29,296 nt of DNA from positions 1 to 29,296 of the forward strand of contig DASTJE010000170.1 in assembly GCA_035716845.1 (NCBI GenBank), given 5' to 3'. The notes beneath the pieces are model-generated. The model did not search any database and was not told the origin of the DNA. It saw only the letters and a list, made by a program, of their open reading frames with translations. Source of the stretch: CADEEN01 sp035716845 (lineage in GTDB: Bacteria > Pseudomonadota > Gammaproteobacteria > Burkholderiales > Burkholderiaceae_C). Both the position numbers and the translations under genes were made by a program. Shown here in pieces: positions 24,162 through 29,296 of the stretch; position 1 is the first letter of the stretch; each line of letters starts with the position of its first letter.

Positions 24162-25112
24162 TCAGGCCGCCAGGTCGAGCGTCGCCGTGGCGAACAGCTC
24201 CTCCAGCGTGGGCACACGCGAGAGGATGCCTTGTTCGCGCGCCGACTGCAGCGCTTCGGTGAGCGCGCCGCGATTGGGGGCGATGCCATAGGGCAGCGGG
24301 TCGGCGCCGGTGATCTCCATCACGCGACGGTGCACCGTGTCCACCGCCGTCGGCGCGGCGATCGCGCCGGCGCGCAACTGCTCGACGTAGCGCCGCTTGC
24401 TCTCCGCGAACGCCTCGAACACGGCCCGCGCGGCGCCCGGGTGGGCGGCGAGCACGTCGTCGCGGATCACCACCAGATGGTTGATCGGGTAGTGACCGCG
24501 CGTGCGCAGCGCCTCCAGCCCGGCCTCCAGCGCCTGCGGGATCAGCGGCTTGACGTTGGGGGCGTCGATCTCCACGCCGATGGCGCCGGCCAGCTCGCCC
24601 GAGGCCACCAGGTCGGCCATCTTGCGCCCGGGCTCGATGGGGCGCACGTGCGCGGGCGTGCGGTACTCGGCCACGTGCTCGTCGCCCGACAGCACCCACT
24701 CGATCTTCGCGAGGTCGACGCCGTACTGGTGCTGCAGCACGCTGCGCGCCCACAGCCCGGTCGTGACGGTCCAGCCGCGGTTGACGCCCACGCGCCGGCC
24801 CTCCAGGTCCTTCGGGTGGCGGATGCCGGCCTCGGTGTTGACGACGATGGCACCGTGGTGGAAGGCGCGCACGAGGAAGACCGGCAGCGCGGTGAAGCGC
24901 TTGCCGTGCTCGCGGGCGCAGGCGTAGGTGGTGAGCGCCATTTCGCACACGTCCCACTCGAGGCCGCGCACCATGCGCCGGAAGGCGTCGATCAGCACCG
25001 GCACCTCCTCGAACTCGAGTTCGAAGCTAGGGGTCGGCACCTCGCCGGCCTTGAGGGCGCGGTTGTTGCCCTGGGTGCGGCTCACGGCTTTCAGTTTCAC
25101 GGGGGCATTCAT
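24162..25112 (-). CDS. 4,5-dihydroxyphthalate-decarboxylase-like protein (NMT1/THI5-type fold)
   Basis: This 316-residue protein has a binding-protein-like fold but no signal peptide (MNAPVKLKAVSRTQG is polar), which argues for a cytoplasmic enzyme. It resembles 4,5-dihydroxyphthalate decarboxylases in RALKAGEV near residue 18, FRRMVRGLEWDVCEMALTTY, TALPVFLVRAFHHGAIVVN, GIRHPKDLEGRRVGV and the IEPGRKMADLVASGEL block. That enzyme turns 4,5-dihydroxyphthalate into protocatechuate. It lies in the operon headed by a phthalate-dioxygenase-like oxygenase, which fits. An alternative is a NitT/TauT-type binding protein, rejected for lack of a signal and of adjacent permease genes. The exact substrate could be another dihydroxylated dicarboxylate. 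Confidence 0.8.
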   Translation of the reverse strand: MNAPVKLKAVSRTQGNNRALKAGEVPTPSFELEFEEVPVLIDAFRRMVRGLEWDVCEMALTTYACAREHGKRFTALPVFLVRAFHHGAIVVNTEAGIRHPKDLEGRRVGVNRGWTVTTGLWARSVLQHQYGVDLAKIEWVLSGDEHVAEYRTPAHVRPIEPGRKMADLVASGELAGAIGVEIDAPNVKPLIPQALEAGLEALRTRGHYPINHLVVIRDDVLAAHPGAARAVFEAFAESKRRYVEQLRAGAIAAPTAVDTVHRRVMEITGADPLPYGIAPNRGALTEALQSAREQGILSRVPTLEELFATATLDLAA

Positions 25113-25127
25113 CGGCGGCTCGTCCGT

Positions 25128-25430
25128 TCAGCAGCAGTCACAGACCCAGTCCGGCGGCGCGGCCAGCGCTTCCTTCATCCACCAGGGGGGCAGATCGTCC
25201 GGCGCCACCTCGCGCACCGGCTTGAACACCTTGAGATGGTGCCGGATGTCGCCGTCGGCCGTCCAGAACGCGATCACGGTCTCCAGCGGTGGGCATCCGG
25301 GCAGGGCGCATTGCAGTTCCGTCACCAGGACAGTCGCCTCGGCGTCGAGCCGGAAGCGCTCGCGCACCCAGGCTTCTACGCAGGCAAAGGCCGCGTCCTG
25401 CGTCGCATCGGGCCTGAGGTTGCCGAACAT
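25128..25430 (-). CDS. Small cysteine-containing protein of unknown function (PGCPPLET motif)
   Basis: This 100-residue soluble protein has a central segment TELQCALPGCPPLETVIAFW (38-57, with C41 and C46) and ends in C97-D-C99-C100. A Trp-rich stretch (PPWWMKE) precedes the tail. I recall short proteobacterial proteins with the PGCPPxET motif, often near metal-related GTPases, but cannot name a function. It lies between the oxygenase and the decarboxylase-like gene with gaps of 39 and 15 bp. It is in the same reading frame as the oxygenase with no stop in the 13 codons between them. The four or five cysteines could hold a metal or Fe-S cluster. Confidence 0.75.
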   Translation of the reverse strand: MFGNLRPDATQDAAFACVEAWVRERFRLDAEATVLVTELQCALPGCPPLETVIAFWTADGDIRHHLKVFKPVREVAPDDLPPWWMKEALAAPPDWVCDCC

Positions 25431-25469
25431 GCCCGGGGCGCAGAGCCGGCGCGGTGCGCCATGCCGGCA

Positions 25470-26756
25470 TCAGACTGACGAATGCGGCTTGCCGGGCGCG
25501 GCGCGCAGGGCGTCGGCAGCGGCGTCCTTGAACGCGGCGCCGCGCGGTAGCAGCACGGCGGCCGAGCGTACGCGCTGGTGCTCGGGCGTGCGGCCCGGCG
25601 GCAGCTCGCCCTTCTCGACCAGCGCCTTGGCGGCCCGCATCAGGCGCTGGCGCGTCATGATGATGCCGTTGTCGGTGCCCACCAGGTTCTCGCGCGTACG
25701 GTCCTGTACCGGTCCCATGCTCTCCTGCAGCGACGCGTCCTGCATCGCGATGCCCTCGATGCCGCTGTAGCTGATGCCGGCCTTCTGAGCGGCGCGATCC
25801 ATCAGATAGTCGTTGTTCTTGTTCTGCAGAGGGATGTAGGTGCCGGGTACGTAGCGCACGTGGATGCCCTTGCCGTCCAACATCGCCTGGCGCTCCTCCG
25901 GCGTCAGTGCGCGAGTGGGGTGGTAATCAAAACTCCAAGCCCAGCAGTTGTGGTCGTCGATCGGCACCCAGAAGTGGCCATGCACCGGGTGGTCGCCGCG
26001 CGGCGGCACCATCGTGAAGCACGGCATGATCCAGGGCGTGATGCGCCAGTAGTACTGGTCGTCCTCCGCATTGCGGCGCGCGCCGACGAACAGGCCGCCG
26101 TCGGCCGGCACCACGTCAAACACTGGGGCCAGGTCGTTCAGGTTGTACTGGTTGCCGCGCGCGCCCTTGAACAAAGGGTCGCGGTGCAGAGCACCGCTGT
26201 GCAGGAAGCTGACGTGGCTGCTGTCGATGCCGCCTTCGAGCGCCTGCAGCCAGTTGCACTCCTGGAAGCGCTTGCTCATGAAGCTCTGCTCGGCCGGCAC
26301 GGTGGCGAACTCCCACTCCGGCAGCGGCGGCTGCTGATCTGCCGGGCCCATGTAGATCCAGATCACGCCACCGCGCTCGACCAGCGGATAGTTCTTGAGC
26401 TTGATGCGCTGGCAGTAACCGCTTTCGGCAGGTTCGCTGGGCACCTCGACGCACTGGCCGGTGACATCGTACTTCCAGCCGTGGTAAGGGCAGCGCAGCC
26501 CGCATTCCTCGTTGCGGCCGAACCAGAGCGACACGCCGCGGTGGGCGCAGAACTCGTCGATGGCGCCGAGCCGGCCCTCGCTGTCGCGGAAGCAGATCAT
26601 GTGTTCGCCCAGCAGCTTCAGGCGCACCGGCGCGCCGTCGCGCTCGGCCAGCTCCTCGGACAGCAGCGCAGGCAGCCAGTAGCGGCGGAACAGCTCCCCC
26701 ATCGGCGTGCCGGCGTCCGTTTGCGTCAGCAGATCGTTCTGTTCCTTCTTCAACAT
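25470..26756 (-). CDS. Rieske non-heme-iron oxygenase alpha subunit, phthalate 4,5-dioxygenase-like
   Basis: The ATG at 26756 (MLKKEQ) is chosen over the one at 26771, since a GGAG ribosome-binding site lies 9 bases before it. The 428-residue protein has a Rieske centre C70-A-H72 and C89-P-Y-H92. The mononuclear iron site has H181 and H186 in NWLQALEGGIDSSHVSFLH. A MQDASLQESMGPVQDRTRE block is typical of phthalate-dioxygenase-type (alpha-only) oxygenases, as is the opening TPMGELFRRYWLPALLSEEL. It would hydroxylate or demethylate a carboxylated aromatic. Redox partners are the divergent Rieske ferredoxin (26911-27231) and the reductase at 1578-2600. It heads a nine-gene operon and operator D lies 73 bp upstream. 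The substrate is inferred, not shown. Confidence 0.94.
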   Translation of the reverse strand: MLKKEQNDLLTQTDAGTPMGELFRRYWLPALLSEELAERDGAPVRLKLLGEHMICFRDSEGRLGAIDEFCAHRGVSLWFGRNEECGLRCPYHGWKYDVTGQCVEVPSEPAESGYCQRIKLKNYPLVERGGVIWIYMGPADQQPPLPEWEFATVPAEQSFMSKRFQECNWLQALEGGIDSSHVSFLHSGALHRDPLFKGARGNQYNLNDLAPVFDVVPADGGLFVGARRNAEDDQYYWRITPWIMPCFTMVPPRGDHPVHGHFWVPIDDHNCWAWSFDYHPTRALTPEERQAMLDGKGIHVRYVPGTYIPLQNKNNDYLMDRAAQKAGISYSGIEGIAMQDASLQESMGPVQDRTRENLVGTDNGIIMTRQRLMRAAKALVEKGELPPGRTPEHQRVRSAAVLLPRGAAFKDAAADALRAAPGKPHSSV

Positions 26757-26828
26757 GGTCGTCGTCTCCATCCGCCGTGCGCGGCGTGTCGAATGCGCCG
26801 CCGGGTTCGGCGCCGGGCAGGGCTGACT

Positions 26829-26853
26829 GTTCTATATAGAGGAACTATGTTCC
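26829..26853 (+). promoter_or_regulatory. Composite operator site D in the divergent oxygenase/ferredoxin promoter
   Basis: The order on the plus strand is GTTC (26829-26832), nine bases, GAAC (26842-26845), three bases, GTTCC (26849-26853). The inner pair GGAAC-TAT-GTTCC is a perfect palindrome. The surrounding 154-bp gap is locally AT-rich. For the ferredoxin a weak promoter can be drawn with CTGACT (26823-26828) and TATGTT (26846-26851), 17 bp apart, which the operator would cover. For the oxygenase, TATATA on the minus strand is a possible -10. Confidence 0.82.
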
Positions 26854-26910
26854 TTTATCCAAAACGACGATATCATCCGTGCCGATTGCTTGTCAATTGG
26901 AGTGTCGGAG

Positions 26911-27231
26911 ATGTCGAAGGTTTGCCAGCGCGTCGCGCTGTGCCGTGCGGAGGAGGTCAAGCCGGGCTGCGCGCTGCGCGTCGAGAAGGCGCCCCTGACG
27001 CTGGCTGTGTTCAACGTAGACGGCACCATCTACGTCACCGACGACGCCTGCACGCACGGCCCCGGCTCGCTTTCCGAGGGCTGCCTCGAGGGCGACGTCA
27101 TCGAGTGCGACTTCCACAACGGCGCCTTCAACGTGCGCACCGGCGAGGTCGTGCGGGCACCGTGCATGATCCCGCTGCGCACCTATTCGGCCGTCGTCGA
27201 CGACGAGGGCCAGGTCTCGATCGAGGTCTGA
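26911..27231 (+). CDS. Rieske-type ferredoxin of an aromatic oxygenase system
   Basis: The ATG at 26911 is chosen because GGAG lies 8 bases upstream; an earlier TTG at 26890 is less likely. The 106-residue protein has Rieske ligands C47-T-H49 and C66-D-F-H69, with GPGSLSEG between them. It ends in a short strand (VSIEV). It resembles bphF/ndoA-type ferredoxins that carry electrons from a reductase to a Rieske oxygenase. It is transcribed divergently from the oxygenase gene across operator D and is followed by a convergent Bug gene after 15 bp. Alpha-only phthalate-type oxygenases normally dispense with a separate Rieske ferredoxin, so its presence is notable. Confidence 0.93.
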   Translation: MSKVCQRVALCRAEEVKPGCALRVEKAPLTLAVFNVDGTIYVTDDACTHGPGSLSEGCLEGDVIECDFHNGAFNVRTGEVVRAPCMIPLRTYSAVVDDEGQVSIEV

Positions 27232-27246
27232 GCCCGCGCCCGCAGG

Positions 27247-28323
27247 CTATTTCGGGGCCGAGGCCGCCGACACGCTGCGCACGGCCGGCGCCCAGCGCGC
27301 GATCTCTGCCGCGACGAAACGCGTGAAACCCGCCGCGTCCAGGTCGCTCGTCTCCATGCTCTCGAGCGCCATCTGTTGGCGTGCGGCGGGGGTCTGCAGG
27401 CCGCGGCGGATCTCGGTGTTCAGCTTGTCGACCACCGCCGCCGGCATGCCGGCCGGCCCGGAGATCGAGAACCACGTCGTCCCCGTGAGCTGCGGGTAGC
27501 CGAGCTCGGCCAGGGTCGGCGTGTTCGGATAGGCCGCCAGCCGCCGCGGCGAGCTCACCGCCAGCAGGCGCAGCTTGCCGGTATCCACATGGGCATTGGC
27601 CGAGCTCAGCGTCATGAACGCCGCTGGGATCTGATTGGCCAGCAGGTCGGCCACCGCCGGGCCCGCACCCTTGTAGCCGATGTGCACCATGTGGAGGCCG
27701 GTGGCAGTGCGGAACAACTCGCCCGTCAGGTGGCCATGCGTGCCCTGTCCGGGTGAGCCCCAGCTCAGACCGGCGGGACGGGCCGCGACGAACCGGATGA
27801 ACGAGGCCACGTCGGTGACGGGCTGGCTCGCGTTGACAACCATCGCCAGCGGTGGCCCGCCGAGCAGCGCGACATGGGTGAAGTCGCGCATCGGGTCGAA
27901 GGTGGCGGGCGTGTCGACCGGCGCGATCACGTGCGAGCCGATGCCGGAGACGACAAGGGTGTAGCCGTCGGGCGCGGATTTGGCGACCTGCTGCGAGCCG
28001 ATCAGGCCGCCCGCGCCGCCCCGGTTCTCGACCACCACCGACTGCAGGAGGGCGTCACCGAGATGGCGGGCGATCAGGCGCCCGAGCGTGTCTGCGCTGC
28101 CCCCGGGGGCATAGGGCACGACGAGGCGGATCGGACGGTTCGGGTATTCGCCCTGCGCGAGCGCGCCGCGCGGCGCCAGCCAGGCGGCGGTCGACGCGGC
28201 CAGCCACTGCCTGCGCGACAGGCGGCCGGTGAAGGAGCGATGGGCGAGACGGCGAGGCAAGGCGATTTCCCGTGTGCAGCGAAGGCCGTGACTGTCGTGG
28301 ACTGAACCGCGTTCGTCAACCAT
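27247..28323 (-). CDS. Bug/TctC-family periplasmic solute-binding protein
   Basis: The mature part matches the tripartite tricarboxylate transporter binding proteins: PNRPIRLVVPYAPGGSADTLGR, VVVENRGGAGGLIGSQQVAKS, PDGYTL, GYKGAGPAVADLLANQI and the AGMPAAVVDKLN region. A twin-arginine signal (LSRRQWLAASTAAWLAPRGALA) suggests Tat export. The ATG at 28323 gives 358 residues but adds about 20 polar residues, has no ribosome-binding site and is 3 bp from operator E. A TTG at 28260 (337 residues, GGGA upstream) is a good alternative. No tctA or tctB membrane genes lie in the window, so it may be an orphan, or partner with a system elsewhere. Bug proteins bind aromatic and aliphatic carboxylates such as terephthalate. 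Confidence 0.92.
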   Translation of the reverse strand: MVDERGSVHDSHGLRCTREIALPRRLAHRSFTGRLSRRQWLAASTAAWLAPRGALAQGEYPNRPIRLVVPYAPGGSADTLGRLIARHLGDALLQSVVVENRGGAGGLIGSQQVAKSAPDGYTLVVSGIGSHVIAPVDTPATFDPMRDFTHVALLGGPPLAMVVNASQPVTDVASFIRFVAARPAGLSWGSPGQGTHGHLTGELFRTATGLHMVHIGYKGAGPAVADLLANQIPAAFMTLSSANAHVDTGKLRLLAVSSPRRLAAYPNTPTLAELGYPQLTGTTWFSISGPAGMPAAVVDKLNTEIRRGLQTPAARQQMALESMETSDLDAAGFTRFVAAEIARWAPAVRSVSAASAPK

Positions 28324-28326
28324 GGA

Positions 28327-28351
28327 GGACCGACGTTCCGTTTAAAGGAAC
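28327..28351 (-). promoter_or_regulatory. Composite operator site E, upstream of the Bug gene
   Basis: Read on the minus strand it is GTTC, nine bases, GAAC, three bases, GGTCC. The outer pair extends to a perfect 7-bp inverted repeat, ACGTTCC and GGAACGT, at 28333-28353 with a GTTTAAA spacer. The third half-site (28327-28331) faces the Bug gene. The site occupies most of the 41-bp gap after the EamA gene. TTTAAA inside it may serve as a -10 element. Confidence 0.78.
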
Positions 28352-28364
28352 GTCTGCCAGGTCC

Positions 28365-29237
28365 TCAGCCGAAGCGCAGCGCGATCACGCCGGCCACGAT
28401 GACGACGGTGCCGAGCGCGCGCTGCAGGCCGAACTTCTCCTTCAGCACCAGGGTGCCGATGACGGTGGCGAACAGCACCGAGGTCTCGCGCAGCGCGGCC
28501 ACGCTGGCCACCGGCGCGCGCGTCATGGCCCACAGCGCGATCGCGTAGGAGCCGATCGAGGCGGTGCCGCCCAGGGCAGCCAGCGGCCAGCGCTGGCGCG
28601 CGTAGTCGGCGATGGCGCGCCGCCCCTCGGGGCCGCGCCGCCACCACACCAGCAGCGGGTAGGGCACTCCGTCGAGCACGAACAGCCACAGCACGTAGCG
28701 CAGCGTCTGCCCGCCGGCCGCCTGCTCGGTGCGCACGCCCAGGCCGTCAGTGAAGGTGTACACGGCGATGATGGCCGCGTTGGCGAAGGCGAAGGCGAGC
28801 GCCTTGCCGTGGTGCAGCGCCTCGCCCGGGTGTGCCAGGCCCACCATCGCCACGCCGAGCGTGATGCCGACGATGCCGGTCCACGCGGCGGCGGTGGGGG
28901 CCTCGCCCACCACGGCCGCGCTGCCCAGCGCCACCAGCAGCGGCGCGAAGCCGCGCATGATGGGATAGGTCAGGCCGAGCTCGCCGTGCTGGTAGGCGCC
29001 CGCCAGGGCGATGTAGTAGCCGATGTGGATCACCAGCGAGGCGGCGATGAAGGGCCAGGCCGCCGGTGCGGGCAGGCCGACCCCCAGCGCGAACGGCAAC
29101 GCCACCAGGGCGCCCAGGCCGTGCACGAGCGCGGTGTCGAGCGGCTTGTCGCCCGAGGACTTGACGAGCGCGTTCCAGGCCGCGTGCAGCAGCGCGCCGC
29201 ACAGCACCGCCAGCACGATGGGCCAGGTCAGCGTCAT
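28365..29237 (-). CDS. EamA/DMT-family membrane transporter
   Basis: About 290 residues from the ATG at 29237 (MTLTWPIVLAVL), which starts directly with the first span. A GTG at 29279 would add 14 polar residues. About ten hydrophobic segments form two EamA repeats. Typical features are GALLHAAWNALVKSSGDKP at the start, LTYPIMRGFAPLLVALGS ending the first repeat, and ASVAALRETSVLFATVIGTLVLKE in the second. Family members export amino acids, metabolites or drugs, or have unknown roles. It lies upstream of operator E on the same strand and carries no visible operator of its own in the 59 bases to the window edge. It may therefore be a neighbour rather than a member of the island. Confidence 0.88.
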   Translation of the reverse strand: MTLTWPIVLAVLCGALLHAAWNALVKSSGDKPLDTALVHGLGALVALPFALGVGLPAPAAWPFIAASLVIHIGYYIALAGAYQHGELGLTYPIMRGFAPLLVALGSAAVVGEAPTAAAWTGIVGITLGVAMVGLAHPGEALHHGKALAFAFANAAIIAVYTFTDGLGVRTEQAAGGQTLRYVLWLFVLDGVPYPLLVWWRRGPEGRRAIADYARQRWPLAALGGTASIGSYAIALWAMTRAPVASVAALRETSVLFATVIGTLVLKEKFGLQRALGTVVIVAGVIALRFG

Positions 29238-29296
29238 CCGCGCGCCGTGCGCGACCGGCCCGGCGCGCTCGTCAGGCACCCGCCGCGCTGCGCGCT

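Noticed and set aside
22456..24957. Minus-strand open frame of 833 codons that could be read as a fusion protein
   Set aside because: Only the last 282 codons, from the ATG at 23304, look like a protein. The upstream part is out of frame over the PanB-like and decarboxylase-like genes.
24162..25112. Periplasmic ABC binding protein (NitT/TauT type)
   Set aside because: No signal peptide and no adjacent permease; the sequence blocks fit dihydroxyphthalate decarboxylases better.
1..29296. Insertion sequences, attachment sites, CRISPR, tRNA or rRNA genes
   Set aside because: No transposase, terminal repeats, spaced direct repeats or RNA-gene signatures were found on reading either strand.
29238..29296. 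Tail of another gene at the right edge
   Set aside because: Only 59 bases remain; no recognisable reading frame or motif can be supported.

Overview
This is about 29 kb of very GC-rich DNA with the look of a Burkholderiales beta-proteobacterium (Comamonadaceae or Alcaligenaceae type). The signs are a trimeric OmpC-type porin of the beta-proteobacterial kind, a Bug/TctC-type binding protein, dense operons with 4-bp stop/start overlaps, and frequent GTG starts. Nearly all genes are on the minus strand. I see no rRNA, tRNA, insertion sequence, phage gene or CRISPR array. The taxon is inferred from protein style only.

The window is one large aromatic-acid catabolic island. From right to left it holds: an EamA-type exporter; a Bug binding protein; a Rieske ferredoxin; and a divergent operon for a phthalate-dioxygenase-like Rieske oxygenase, a small Cys protein, a 4,5-dihydroxyphthalate-decarboxylase-like protein, a PanB-like aldolase, an alpha/beta hydrolase, a LigJ-like hydratase, a LigK/RraA-like aldolase, a zinc alcohol dehydrogenase and a CobW GTPase. 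A lone plus-strand SEC-C/CxxCC protein follows. Next comes an operon of two-domain ABC permease, ATPase, TPP enzyme, 3-hydroxyisobutyrate-dehydrogenase-like protein and three cupin proteins. Then comes a porin operon with three tandem paralogous solute-binding proteins, an MFS transporter and a small membrane methyltransferase. Last is an operon of an IclR regulator, an oxygenase reductase and a truncated EutA-like ATPase that runs off the left edge.

The best new observation is a shared composite operator. Five intergenic regions (3429-3453, 9769-9793, 17792-17816, 26829-26853, 28327-28351) carry the same 25-bp arrangement of three half-sites: GTTC-N9-GAAC-N3-GKTCC. These sit in front of essentially every transcription unit except the SEC-C gene and the EamA gene. 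They tie the island together as a probable regulon of the single IclR protein encoded inside it.

Pathway inference: a carboxylated aromatic would enter by the porin and one of several uptake systems, be hydroxylated by the Rieske system, be decarboxylated, and end as pyruvate plus oxaloacetate through LigJ- and LigK-like steps. No recognisable ring-cleavage dioxygenase of the LigAB or intradiol type is present. No LigC, LigI or short-chain dihydrodiol dehydrogenase is present either. The unassigned enzymes (four HQHFN cupin domains, the TPP enzyme, the PanB-like aldolase, a Cys-nucleophile hydrolase, EutA) therefore suggest a non-standard pathway.
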